Below the pieces are notes generated by a model. It was given only the letters and a program-made list of their open reading frames with translations, was not told the DNA's origin and did not search any database. Positions 22,835-31,090 of a stretch of 37,658 nucleotides of DNA are shown here, in pieces. Every line of letters starts with the position of its first letter. The first letter of the stretch is position 1. The translations under genes and the position numbers were made by a program. The DNA is from an uncultured Candidatus Melainabacteria bacterium (lineage in GTDB: Bacteria > Cyanobacteriota > Vampirovibrionia > Gastranaerophilales > Gastranaerophilaceae), in NCBI GenBank assembly GCA_949915775.1, contig CATLEG010000010.1, positions 1-37,658 of the forward strand, given 5' to 3'.

Positions 22835-23563
22835 TTACTCTGCATCAGATGAAATTCTACGACGAGGACGTCTTTGTCCTTTTTCAGAGCCGCCTTTTTC
22901 ATTTTTAGCTTTAATGTTTTGGTCTGCTTTTTCACCAGGCATTAAGTTGCCTTTGAAAATCCAAACTTTAACACCGATTTTACCCATGATTGTATCAGCT
23001 TCTGTGAAACCGTAATCAACATCTGCTCTTAATGTTTGAAGAGGAATTCTTCCTTCTTTTGCCCATTCAGAACGAGCGATTTCAGCTCCGCCTAAACGAC
23101 CTGATACCATAACTTTAATACCCTGAGCACCAGCTCTCATTGTACGCTGCATTGCTTGTTTCATTGCACGTCGGAAAGCAATACGTTTTTCTAATTGCTG
23201 CGCAATTGCTTCAGCAACTAATTGAGCATCAACATCAATTCTTGCAACTTCTACAACGTTAATAATTATTGGCTTACCGATATATTTTGAAACTTCTTTT
23301 TTCAAATCTTCAATACCTTGTCCGCCACGTCCTACAACGATACCCGGTTTAGCTGTAACAACAGTAACTGTTGTATTTTGTGCTTTTCTAGCGATTAAAA
23401 TCTTAGAAACGCCTGCTGTATAAAGTTTTTTCTTAATAAATTTTCTGATTTTTGCATCTTCTGCAACGAATTGACCATAATCTTTTACCTTAGCAAACCA
23501 TGTGCTTACCCAGGGTTGAATTACGCCTATTCTAAATCCTTTTGGATGTGTTTTTTGTCCCAT
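22835..23563 (-). CDS. rpsC: Ribosomal protein S3
   Basis: The 242-residue protein has the [13 protein letters not shown] start, a KH domain ([17 protein letters not shown]) and the C-terminal S3 domain ([32 protein letters not shown]), with a basic tail. It lines the mRNA entry tunnel. Confidence 0.97.
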   Translation of the reverse strand: MGQKTHPKGFRIGVIQPWVSTWFAKVKDYGQFVAEDAKIRKFIKKKLYTAGVSKILIARKAQNTTVTVVTAKPGIVVGRGGQGIEDLKKEVSKYIGKPIIINVVEVARIDVDAQLVAEAIAQQLEKRIAFRRAMKQAMQRTMRAGAQGIKVMVSGRLGGAEIARSEWAKEGRIPLQTLRADVDYGFTEADTIMGKIGVKVWIFKGNLMPGEKADQNIKAKNEKGGSEKGQRRPRRRISSDAE

Positions 23564-23640
23564 TTTATTTACCTTTATCTTTTACGTTTACTTTTATTGT
23601 CGTCAACTTCCGCTCTTAGCGTCAGATTGACATCTACGCG

Positions 23641-23973
23641 CTATTTTTCGCTTACTTTTAATGTAAGGTGAGATGTACGTTTTACTCTTGAATACATACG
23701 ACCTTGCGCTCTTGTTTTTGCTCTTTTATATGTAACGCTTTCATCGGCAAAGATTTCAGAAACCTTTAAGCTTTCAGCGCCTACACCAAATTTTTCTTGT
23801 GCATTTGCAACAGCGGCTTTCAAGTTCTTTTCAACCACTCTAGCTGCGAAATAAGGCATAAAACGTAACATATCTTGAGCTTCAACAACAGATTTTCCTC
23901 TAACTTCGTTAATTACACGACGAAGTTTTCTTGCTGTCATTTTAATATCAGTTTGTCTTGATTTAGCTTCCAT
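23641..23973 (-). CDS. rplV: Ribosomal protein L22
   Basis: The 110-residue protein has KMTARKLRRVINEVRGKSV, the middle AVANAQEKFGV and the C-terminal KRAKTRAQGRMYSRVKRTSH, whose loop reaches into the exit tunnel. The 92-base gap to rpsS contains a small palindrome (GATCCCGAATCAAGTTCGAGAT). Confidence 0.96.
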   Translation of the reverse strand: MEAKSRQTDIKMTARKLRRVINEVRGKSVVEAQDMLRFMPYFAARVVEKNLKAAVANAQEKFGVGAESLKVSEIFADESVTYKRAKTRAQGRMYSRVKRTSHLTLKVSEK

Positions 23974-24065
23974 TGTTTTTTTCCTTATGTTTTCTTTCTG
24001 TGAGATCCCGAATCAAGTTCGAGATGACTTATCTGTACGTTTTGCTATGCAAAACTACAGCTTCG

Positions 24066-24347
24066 TCATTTTCTTTTAGCAGTCTTATCAGAACCTGCGT
24101 GTCCTTTGTACAATCTTGTAGGTGCGAATTCACCTAATTTGTGTCCAATCATTTGTTCTGTTACATATACGGGAACGTGAGTTTTTCCGTTGTGAACAGC
24201 GATTGTATGACCTAACATATCAGGTACAATCATAGATGCTCTTGACCAAGTTTTTACAACTTTGTGTTCTGAGTTTGCATTCATTTTTGCAATTTTATTT
24301 TGTAGAGCTTCTTCTACGTATGGACCTTTTTTTAATGAACGTGCCAT
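24066..24347 (-). CDS. rpsS: Ribosomal protein S19
   Basis: The 93-residue protein begins [15 protein letters not shown] and contains [23 protein letters not shown] and [12 protein letters not shown] chose the ATG at 24347, preceded by AAGGAG, over one nine codons upstream. S19 binds the 16S head with S13. Confidence 0.96.
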   Translation of the reverse strand: MARSLKKGPYVEEALQNKIAKMNANSEHKVVKTWSRASMIVPDMLGHTIAVHNGKTHVPVYVTEQMIGHKLGEFAPTRLYKGHAGSDKTAKRK

Positions 24348-24403
24348 TAATTTATTCTCCTTATTGGTTCGCATACGGGGCTTATGCCCCGTCGCCTATG
24401 TTC

Positions 24404-25231
24404 TTATTTCTTTCTTCTTCTAACAATTAATTTATCAGAAGCTTTTCCTTTTTTACGTGTTTTATAACCAAGAGCTGGTTTACCCCAAGGTGTTTTCGGG
24501 TGTCCACCAGGACCAGTTTTACCTTCACCACCACCATGAGGGTGATCGCAAGGGTTCATTGTAACACCACGTACTGTTGGTCTGATACCCATGTAACGTT
24601 TTCTTCCGGCTTTACCGATTTTTAGGTTTTTGAATTCTGCATTACCCAAAGTACCGATTGTAGCCATACATTCTTTTCTTACCATTCTCATTTCGCCTGA
24701 TGGTAATTTAATAGTTACATAGTTACCTTCTTTAGCCATTACTTGAGCTGCGTTACCAGCAGATCTAACCATAACGCCGCCACGTCCAGGTGTAAGTTCA
24801 ATATTGTGAACAATTGTACCTAACGGGATTAATTCAAGTGGTAGGGCGTTACCTGTTTGTACAGGAGCTTCCGGACCTGAAACGATAACATCGCCTACAT
24901 TTAAACCTTCCGGTGTTAAGATATATCTTTTTTCACCGTCTGCATAGAATACTAAAGAAATTCTTACATTTCTATTTGGATCGTATTCAATAGTTTTAAC
25001 TGTTGCAGGTACGCCGAATTTTTCACGTTTAAAGTCAATGATACGATATGCTCTTTTTACACCGCCGCCTTTGTGACGACAAGTAATTCTACCTGTATTG
25101 TTTCTTCCTGCTGTTTTTTTCAATGTTTTTAACAATGATTTTTCAGGAGTTGTGCAAGTGATTTCTTGATAATCACTTTTTGTCATCCCTCTTTGTCCTG
25201 GGGAAGTAGGATTTATTTTTCTGATTGCCAT
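24404..25231 (-). CDS. rplB: Ribosomal protein L2
   Basis: The 275-residue protein has [20 protein letters not shown], the core [18 protein letters not shown], and the conserved C-terminal [16 protein letters not shown] with the peptidyl-transferase-associated His. L2 is needed for subunit joining. Confidence 0.98.
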   Translation of the reverse strand: MAIRKINPTSPGQRGMTKSDYQEITCTTPEKSLLKTLKKTAGRNNTGRITCRHKGGGVKRAYRIIDFKREKFGVPATVKTIEYDPNRNVRISLVFYADGEKRYILTPEGLNVGDVIVSGPEAPVQTGNALPLELIPLGTIVHNIELTPGRGGVMVRSAGNAAQVMAKEGNYVTIKLPSGEMRMVRKECMATIGTLGNAEFKNLKIGKAGRKRYMGIRPTVRGVTMNPCDHPHGGGEGKTGPGGHPKTPWGKPALGYKTRKKGKASDKLIVRRRKK

Positions 25232-25239
25232 TTTTATTT

Positions 25240-25366
25240 TCTCCTTTGGCTTTTTGTATCTGTTAAGGACATGTGCCTGACGCCCTTTTTGCTAAAGTCG
25301 TTAAGACTATAAGACGTTGAGTCGTTAAGTTCATTAAATTACAAAATCTTATGTCTTAGGGAATTA
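25240..25366. repeat. GACGTTAAG-type repeats between rplW and rplB
   Basis: GTCGTTAAGACTATAAGACGTTGAGTCGTTAAG-like words at 25297-25340 and an imperfect palindrome fill the gap. They match the families at 2026 and 37304. Confidence 0.55.
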
Positions 25367-25368
25367 CC

Positions 25369-25677
25369 CTATACTCCAACAAGTTCTTCGATTGGATCGC
25401 CTTCGATTGTTACGATTGCTTTTTTAGAAGAATCAGTTCTTCCGAATTTATATCCCATTCTTTTTTCGTGAGATGGCATATAAACTGTTCTTACTTTTTT
25501 AACTTTTCTACCGGGAAAAGCTAATTCTACAGCTTGAGCAATTTCAACTTTTGTAGCATCTTTAACAACTTCAAAAGTATATTGACCCAATGTAGTTGCA
25601 CCTACTGATTTTTCAGTGATGATAGGTTTTTTAATTACATCATATAATTTTTCAGTATTAGTTCTTGCTTTACTCAT
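25369..25677 (-). CDS. rplW: Ribosomal protein L23
   Basis: The 102-residue protein has YDVIKKPIITEKS, the VEIAQAVELAFPGRKVKKVRT region and GRTDSSKKAIVTIEGD. L23 docks trigger factor and SRP at the exit. Its ATG shares an A with the rplD stop (TAATG), so it is coupled to rplD. Confidence 0.96.
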   Translation of the reverse strand: MSKARTNTEKLYDVIKKPIITEKSVGATTLGQYTFEVVKDATKVEIAQAVELAFPGRKVKKVRTVYMPSHEKRMGYKFGRTDSSKKAIVTIEGDPIEELVGV

Positions 25678-26303
25678 TATTGCAGCCTTTCTGTTACTTC
25701 ATTTACTGCAGATTCAGTAATTACAACAGAATCAGCTTCAAGTAAATCTTTCACGTTTAAGTTTGACGGTAAAATAATTTTAACACTTGGGATATTTCTT
25801 GCTGATAGTTCAAGATTTTTGTTTTCTTCAGCTTTAATATCTGCAACGATTAAAATTTTACCTGATACGTTTAATGATTTTAATGCACTAACCATTAATT
25901 TTGTTTTTGGTTCAGCAATTGTTGAGAAGTCTTTAACAACAACCATCTGTTCGCTTCTAGCAGACAATGCAGATTTCAATGCTAATTGTCTTGCTTTTTG
26001 AGGCATATTGAATGCGTAGCTTCTTGGTTTTGGTCCAAAGATTACGCCGCCGCCTGCAAACAATGGAGAACGAAGTGAGCCTGCTCTTGCTCTACCAGTC
26101 CCTTTTTGTTTCCAAGGTTTTTTACCGCCGCCAGATACTTCTGCTCTTGTTTTGCAAGATGCTGAACCTTGACGAGCGTTGTTCAATTGTCTTCTCAATG
26201 CTAAATGCATTACGTGTAAATTTGGTTCAACACCGAAAACTTGTTCGTTTAAAGTGATTTCACCTAATTTTTCACCATTTGTATTTAAAATTTCTTTTGA
26301 CAT
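25677..26303 (-). CDS. rplD: Ribosomal protein L4
   Basis: The 208-residue protein has the long loop rich in GSASCKTRAEVSGGGKKPWK and GTGRARAGSLRSPLFAGGG that enters the tunnel, and the globular part with LNVSGKILIVAD. In E. coli L4 represses the S10 operon. Whether it does so here cannot be told. Confidence 0.97.
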   Translation of the reverse strand: MSKEILNTNGEKLGEITLNEQVFGVEPNLHVMHLALRRQLNNARQGSASCKTRAEVSGGGKKPWKQKGTGRARAGSLRSPLFAGGGVIFGPKPRSYAFNMPQKARQLALKSALSARSEQMVVVKDFSTIAEPKTKLMVSALKSLNVSGKILIVADIKAEENKNLELSARNIPSVKIILPSNLNVKDLLEADSVVITESAVNEVTERLQ

Positions 26304-26386
26304 TTTTGTTTTTCCTTTTGCTTTCCGCTTACCCCTTTCGGTTTCCCGTTTTATATGGTAAGAGCGGCTTATACAATACTTAATTT

Positions 26387-26472
26387 TAGAAGTTCAGAGG
26401 TCAGGAGGTCAAGATGTCAGGCTATTTACGTAAACGGCTTGCCTTCTTGGCTTCCTACAGCCTGCCTTCCGG
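26387..26472. repeat. Family C palindrome after rplC
   Basis: The copy runs from AGAAGTTCAGAGGTCAGGAG to CTTCTTGGCTTCCTACAGCC and touches the rplC stop. It matches 16065-16143 and 21775-21850, including CTATTTACGT in the centre. Confidence 0.75.
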
Positions 26473-27108
26473 TTAGTTCCATTTTGTTCTTGTAGGAACG
26501 ATTGTTACCAATCTACCTTCGCATCCCGGTACTGAACCTTTTACCAATACTAAACCATTAGCTGAATCAACTTTAACTAATTTCAATTTAGTAATAGTAA
26601 CTCTTTCATTACCCATGTTACCAGCCATTCTTTTACCTTTGATAACACGTGATGGAGTTGTACCTGCACCGATAGAACCAGGTTCTCTGTGGTTTTTAGA
26701 ACCGTGACCCATAGGTCCTCTTGAGAAGTTCCATCTTTTTACTGTACCTTGGAAACCTTTACCGATTGATTTTCCTGTAACATCAACTTTTTGAACGTTA
26801 TCAAGAACTGACAATTCGATTTTGTCACCAACTTTGTAGTCTTGTGGGTTTTCTACTCTGAACTCTTGAAGGTGTCTAAAGTTTCCTAAATTGTTTTTCT
26901 TAAAGTGGCCTAATTCAGCTTTTGTTAAGTGTTTTTCTTTAGCTGCAATTGTACCAACTTGAATAGCATTGTAACCATCAGTTTCAACTGTTTTAACTTG
27001 AGTAACAACAGTTTCGTCAACTTTGATTACTGTTACAGGAATAGCCAAACCTTGTTCATCAAAGATTTGTGTCATTCCAACTTTTTTACCTATTACACCT
27101 AGTGTCAT
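26473..27108 (-). CDS. rplC: Ribosomal protein L3
   Basis: The 211-residue protein begins MTLGVIGKKVGMTQIFDEQG and has GFQGTVKRWNFSRGPMGHGSK and GSIGAGTTPSRVIKGKRMAGNMG. I took the ATG at 27108, preceded by AAAGGTAAG. A longer frame has no family similarity. L3 starts 50S assembly. Confidence 0.97.
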   Translation of the reverse strand: MTLGVIGKKVGMTQIFDEQGLAIPVTVIKVDETVVTQVKTVETDGYNAIQVGTIAAKEKHLTKAELGHFKKNNLGNFRHLQEFRVENPQDYKVGDKIELSVLDNVQKVDVTGKSIGKGFQGTVKRWNFSRGPMGHGSKNHREPGSIGAGTTPSRVIKGKRMAGNMGNERVTITKLKLVKVDSANGLVLVKGSVPGCEGRLVTIVPTRTKWN

Positions 27109-27300
27109 ATTTCTTACCTTTCTAGCTCGCCATACTTGGTACGGACATAATTCCGTCCCGTTTCCGGTTTGCATTTTCTCTTGCGAGCGCTACTATAGCT
27201 CTTTACCTTTCAGGACTTTCACCTGACACGTGCCTGACGTGAAGTAGTTCACATTACATGCATAATGCTTATTTAATTGTCAATTGTGTTGAAGGTTTTA
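27109..27300 (-). promoter_or_regulatory. Possible RNA structure between rpsJ and rplC
   Basis: About 190 transcribed bases without a frame contain several hairpins: GTGAACTACTTCAC, TCAGGTGAAAGTCCTGA and GGACGGAATTATGTCC. A GCGAGC word appears near both ends of the rplC-proximal half. This is unlike the palindromic repeat families and could be a leader that tunes rplC-rplD expression. Confidence 0.35.
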
Positions 27301-27370
27301 CCCCTCACCCGAATTTGTAAACTCACCTTGCTCGTTAACAAATTCTACCCTCTCCCTCAAGGGGCGAGGG
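27301..27370. repeat. CCCTC-GAATTTGTAA element after rpsJ
   Basis: A full-length copy: CCCCTCACCCGAATTTGTAA, then GTTAACAAATTC, then CCCTCTCCCTCAAGGGGCGA and GGG. Both the inner TTTGT/ACAAA arms and the outer CCCTC/GAGGG hairpin are present. It lies eight bases after the rpsJ stop. Confidence 0.9.
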
Positions 27371-27378
27371 AAAGACTT

Positions 27379-27696
27379 TTATAACTTAACTTCAATATCT
27401 ACGCCAGCTGGCAAATCAAGTCTGCCAAGTTCCTCAACAGTTTGCTGAGTTGGTTCGTATATATCAATAATACGCTTATGAGTTCTCATTTCAAAATGTT
27501 CACGAGATTTTTTATCAACGTGAGGTGAACGCAATACGCAATATATACGTCTTTTTGTAGGTAAAGGAATAGGGCCTGCTACTTTAGCATCTGTTCTTTT
27601 TGCTGTTTCTACGATTTTGTCAGAAGATACGTCAATTAACTTGTGATCGTAAGCTTTCAAACAAACTCTGATTCTTTGTCTTTGTGTAGTTGCCAT
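27379..27696 (-). CDS. rpsJ: Ribosomal protein S10
   Basis: The 105-residue protein has [50 protein letters not shown]-like text and [11 protein letters not shown], typical of S10/NusE. It also acts in transcription antitermination with NusB. It is the first gene of the cluster. In most cyanobacteria rpsJ instead follows tuf. Confidence 0.97.
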   Translation of the reverse strand: MATTQRQRIRVCLKAYDHKLIDVSSDKIVETAKRTDAKVAGPIPLPTKRRIYCVLRSPHVDKKSREHFEMRTHKRIIDIYEPTQQTVEELGRLDLPAGVDIEVKL

Positions 27697-27756
27697 TGTG
27701 CAATTCCTTTTTCTTTTTATGTATTACATTACTTGGAGATTCGACTAATGTTTTAG

Positions 27757-27785
27757 GGTATAATTCCAAGCATATCAATCGTAAA
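27757..27785 (-). promoter_or_regulatory. S10-spc cluster promoter
   Basis: TTTACG (27780-27785), a 17-base spacer and TATACC (27757-27762) on the minus strand lie about 60 bases before rpsJ. Confidence 0.45.
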
Positions 27786-27792
27786 ACAAACA

Positions 27793-27816
27793 AATTCCCC
27801 TGTCAACAGGGGAATT
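27793..27816 (-). terminator. Terminator before the S10 cluster
   Basis: AATTCCCCTG, loop TCAA, CAGGGGAATT forms a perfect 10-bp stem followed on the minus strand by TTGTTTGTTTT. It ends the gene at 27912. Confidence 0.75.
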
Positions 27817-27911
27817 GTAAATTTGTATAGATTTGTAAACCGTTTTTGTGAAAATTTATTTTCCTAAATATTTTGCCAAACCCATTTTTGGAAATTCAAA
27901 TTTTGGAATTT

Positions 27912-28280
27912 CTATACATAGTATTTTTTAGCAACTTTACCACAGTCTGGCATTTTAAGAGGTTTCAATTTTATTTTCAATGCCAACTTTTCTTTAGAAG
28001 CTTTTATGGCTTCCAATACATTATCCCAGGTAGCATTTTGAGGCAAATTAAATCTTTCCAGCAAACCTTCGACTTCTTTTTTACCTTTTTCTGTTAATTT
28101 GCCACCTTTGTCAAACATGTCTTTTGTAATCCCTTTTAGCGCATTTGGAGTAATTTCAGAACGAATTCCATGCATATAAACTAATTCTTCGGCAAATTTT
28201 TTATCTTTTACCGCAAGTCTTTTTACAGCATTTGAAAATCCACGAACTCCTGATTCTAACATTGCAACTTTTCCTGACAT
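27912..28280 (-). CDS. Small basic helical protein of unknown function
   Basis: The 122-residue protein is mostly helical and Lys-rich (SGVRGFSNAVKRLAVKDKKF, LTEKGKKEVEGLLERFNL, AIKASKEKLALKIKLK), with no signal peptide or membrane segment. It matches no family I know. Its promoter is copy 3 of the TAGCA module shared with the EF-hand and beta-solenoid genes. It is bounded by its own terminator and by minE, so it is a single-gene unit. Confidence 0.6.
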   Translation of the reverse strand: MSGKVAMLESGVRGFSNAVKRLAVKDKKFAEELVYMHGIRSEITPNALKGITKDMFDKGGKLTEKGKKEVEGLLERFNLPQNATWDNVLEAIKASKEKLALKIKLKPLKMPDCGKVAKKYYV

Positions 28281-28386
28281 AACATTTTCCTTTCTTTTTC
28301 TACTTTTTTACTTTCTTTTGAAAAATCGATTTTCCTTACTCTTTTATAAAAACACAAACGCCAAAACTATTGCTATGGGCGCAAAA

Positions 28387-28441
28387 ATGCTATGCTATGC
28401 TATGCTATGAGCGATTATACAAGGGTTTCCAGCTTTGTAAA
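28387..28441 (-). promoter_or_regulatory. Shared promoter module with TAGCA pentamers, copy 3
   Basis: TTTACA (28436-28441), a 16-base spacer ending GGAAACCCTTG and TATAAT (28414-28419) are followed by the variant pentamer and four exact pentamers (28387-28411). It matches copy 1 from the pentamers past the -35 box, and shares GGGCGCAAAA after the pentamers with copy 2. The start codon is about 105 bases on. Confidence 0.75.
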
Positions 28442-28479
28442 ATTTTGTTAAGATTTTGTTACGTTGGTAAAGTTAGTAG

Positions 28480-28595
28480 GTAAATAGCAGGTTGGCATTA
28501 CTATGCCAACATCATTACCTTTAACCCCTCACCCGAATTTCTAACGTTCGTTCCTCACGTTGAAATTCATCCCTCTCCCTCAAGGGGCGAGGGGA
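28480..28595. repeat. Two palindromes after minE
   Basis: GTTGGCAT, loop TACT, ATGCCAAC (28491-28510) lies inside wider pairing from 28480 to 28519. 28523-28595 is a CCCTC-type element whose inner arms (GAATTTCTAACGTTCG and ACGTTGAAATTC) differ from other copies but still pair. Confidence 0.75.
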
Positions 28596-28613
28596 TAATA
28601 TTGCCATGTAATA

Positions 28614-28640
28614 AAAAAACCAACCTTTCGGTTAGTCTTT
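28614..28640 (-). terminator. minCDE terminator
   Basis: On the minus strand ACTAACC, GAAA, GGTTGGT then TTTTTTTATT. The stem starts within the minE stop codon. Confidence 0.75.
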
Positions 28641-29090
28641 TTTGTCTTCTTTTTCATCTTCCGATTCATCTTCTTCTGATTCGTCAGGTTCTTCTGAAAC
28701 TTCTTCGTCACCTGAATCTTCATCATCAACTTCGTCGACAACCTCTTCGTCCTGAGGTTCCTCTTCCTCATCTTCTTTTGCCAGAGCTTCTTTGATTTCC
28801 TCTTCATCTTTTGCTCTGATTACAGGAATTGAAAGCATCAATGCGACTTGATCACCATCTTGTTCAAGATTTAAATCCAATGCATCTTTATCCATTTCAA
28901 CATATTTTGAAAGAAGTTCCACAAGTTCTTTTCTCATTCTGTCCATTAATTCAGGAGTCAAATTTGTTCTATCCTGCATCAAGACAACACGCAATCTATT
29001 ACAAGCCGTATCTTTCGCGGATTCTACTTCTTCGATTTCTGTCTGGCGGAAAAAACCCATAACTTTATTGTATAAATTTGCCAATATCAT
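28632..29090 (-). CDS. minE: Cell division topological factor MinE with a long acidic tail
   Basis: Residues 1-104 match MinE: an N-terminal amphipathic segment (MILANLYNKVMGFF), the MinD-contacting region (AKDTACNRLRVVLMQDR), and the dimer domain (LMDRMRKELVELLSKYVEMD, LSIPV). Residues 105-152 are nearly all Asp, Glu, Ser and Lys, an extension not found in ordinary MinE of about 90 residues. MinE stimulates MinD ATPase and drives pole-to-pole oscillation. It is coupled to minD by a TAATG overlap. Confidence 0.9.
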   Translation of the reverse strand: MILANLYNKVMGFFRQTEIEEVESAKDTACNRLRVVLMQDRTNLTPELMDRMRKELVELLSKYVEMDKDALDLNLEQDGDQVALMLSIPVIRAKDEEEIKEALAKEDEEEEPQDEEVVDEVDDEDSGDEEVSEEPDESEEDESEDEKEDKKD

Positions 29091-29905
29091 TATTTATTTT
29101 CTCCTTTCAGACTTGAAAAGAATTTTTTCATTTTCGCAACAATTCCTTTTGGTTCTTCTAAATCCAAAAACGGTACATCTTCACCAATAATTCTTCTTGC
29201 AACATTGTTGTAAGCTTTACCTGCAAGTGATTTTTCATCATTTACAATAGGTTCACCTTTATTAGTTGATGTAATAATACCTGTATCTTCCGGAATTATG
29301 CCTATAAGTTCAGCTGAAAGTATTTCGACAACATCATCGACACTCATCATATCATTTGATTTGATAAGGTTTGGGCGAACTCTGTTTAGCAGCAATTTAT
29401 AAGATTTAATTTCCTCTTTTGCTTCCAAAAGTCCGATAATTCTATCAGCATCGCGGACTGCTGACATTTCCGGTGTTGTTACAACAATTGCTTCAGAGGC
29501 CCCCGCTACTGCGTTTTGAAAACCTTGTTCAATACCAGCAGGACAGTCTACAAGAATAAAATCAAAATCCTCTTGTAATTTTTCACAAATATCTTTTAAT
29601 TGTTCTTCTGTAACTGCTGTTTTGTCTCTTGTTTGTGCTGCTGCTAAAAGACAAAGATTAGGATTTTTTTTGTCTTTAACAAGTGCTTGTTTAAGCTTGC
29701 AGCGTTCTTCCACAACATCTACAATTGTATATACTATTCTGTTTTCTAAACCTAATAAAAGGTCTAAATTTCTTAATCCCAAATCGGTATCAATCATTAC
29801 AACTTTCTTACCTGTTTTAGCAAGAGCTGTACCTATGTTGGCATTAGTAGTTGTTTTACCGACACCGCCTTTTCCGGATGTTATTACAATAACTCGTCCG
29901 CTCAT
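29090..29905 (-). CDS. minD: Septum site-determining ATPase MinD
   Basis: The 271-residue protein has the deviant Walker A KGGVGKTTTNANIG, the switch motif DTDLGLRNLD, DCPAGIEQGFQNA (Walker B), and a C-terminal amphipathic helix (GIVAKMKKFFSSLKG) that binds the membrane when ATP is bound. It recruits MinC and is displaced by MinE. GGAG precedes the ATG, and the gene follows minC by 12 bases. Confidence 0.97.
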   Translation of the reverse strand: MSGRVIVITSGKGGVGKTTTNANIGTALAKTGKKVVMIDTDLGLRNLDLLLGLENRIVYTIVDVVEERCKLKQALVKDKKNPNLCLLAAAQTRDKTAVTEEQLKDICEKLQEDFDFILVDCPAGIEQGFQNAVAGASEAIVVTTPEMSAVRDADRIIGLLEAKEEIKSYKLLLNRVRPNLIKSNDMMSVDDVVEILSAELIGIIPEDTGIITSTNKGEPIVNDEKSLAGKAYNNVARRIIGEDVPFLDLEEPKGIVAKMKKFFSSLKGENK

Positions 29906-29917
29906 TATTTCTCCTTT

Positions 29918-30955
29918 TTATTCGTGTATTTTATGTATAAAAATCTGTTTTTTTCTAACACAAGCTTCTTCCGGCACAAATGTATCCGTTTTTTGAATAT
30001 ACGGAATATTTGCACTGTCTGGACGTCTTGCAAATGTATCAGCAATTCTCAACTGAATTGCATTCATTTTTAAGGCTCTGATTCTTGCATATTGATTTCC
30101 TGCACTTCCAGCATGTGCAATACCTCCAAGAACACCCCAAACTGTAATATCTCCTTTTGCGATAATTTCAGAACCGGGATTTGCATCTCCAATAATAACA
30201 ATGTTACCATCAGAAGTTATGCTCTGACCGGAACGCAATGTTCTTTGAATGTATAACGTAGGAAGTTTTTCAGTTTCTCTTAACTGTTTTCTTACATCAT
30301 CAAGAGTAAAATCTATTTCTTCAATATCTTCAATTTTATTAGCATTTTCTAGTGCGTCATTAAATTTTTCTAAATCTGAAGAATTTTCATTTGAAACTAT
30401 TTCTTCAACAAATTCTTTTACAGGTGCTTCAATAGTTTCCGGCGTTTCAATAGTTTCCATTCTATTGTCAATAATCAAATCTTCAGTTTTTTCATCTTCA
30501 ACCGGCTGAATTTCGTCTGATGAAACTTCTTGCTTTAATTCCTTTAAATCTTTTTCTTGTGCAAAAGTTTTTATTTCAGTTCCTTCATCACCAAAAATTT
30601 TATCTAGAGCTTTTTCAAGTTCCTGATTAACTTTTTCCTGATCTGCATTAAATTCAGGAGTAGGAACTTTATTCTCAAGAACTGAAACTTCTATATTTAA
30701 GTCAGCGGCAGAATTAACAGTAACATCAGAACTTGTAGTTACAAATTCGATTTCCGAATTCATTGATTCAACCAATGCTTTTATACTTGTAAGTTCTGAA
30801 ACTGACAAATCAACGGAACCGAGTTTAAGACAAACTTTTTTGCTTTGTGCATCCGGTAAATCTAAAATTCTGCTTAATTCATAAATAATTTCTGATGTTT
30901 TACCAGCATTTGAAACATCAACAATAAAGCCGTTTTCAATGTATCCCTTATCCAT
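29918..30955 (-). CDS. minC: Septum inhibitor MinC with an expanded acidic linker
   Basis: The 345-residue protein has an N-terminal MinC_N-like domain (about 1-105, KVCLKLGSVDLSVSELTSIKALV) that acts on FtsZ. The C-terminal beta-helix domain (about 232-330) has IQRTLRSGQSITSDGNIVIIGDANPGSE-like repeats and the RIRALKMNAIQLRIA face that binds MinD. Between them lies about 125 residues rich in Glu and Asp, much longer than the usual linker. The protein is therefore about 110 residues longer than common MinC. It is the first gene of minC-minD-minE. Confidence 0.92.
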   Translation of the reverse strand: MDKGYIENGFIVDVSNAGKTSEIIYELSRILDLPDAQSKKVCLKLGSVDLSVSELTSIKALVESMNSEIEFVTTSSDVTVNSAADLNIEVSVLENKVPTPEFNADQEKVNQELEKALDKIFGDEGTEIKTFAQEKDLKELKQEVSSDEIQPVEDEKTEDLIIDNRMETIETPETIEAPVKEFVEEIVSNENSSDLEKFNDALENANKIEDIEEIDFTLDDVRKQLRETEKLPTLYIQRTLRSGQSITSDGNIVIIGDANPGSEIIAKGDITVWGVLGGIAHAGSAGNQYARIRALKMNAIQLRIADTFARRPDSANIPYIQKTDTFVPEEACVRKKQIFIHKIHE

Positions 30956-31090
30956 ATTTTATCCTTCCGCAAATCTTTCCTTGATTTTCACAAGATTTTT
31001 ACTTTTGGCTAGAAACTTTTGTTTCCATAAAAACATGAATACATGAACATTAAATAACATCAATGAAATATTTCGAATTGTAATATTTAT

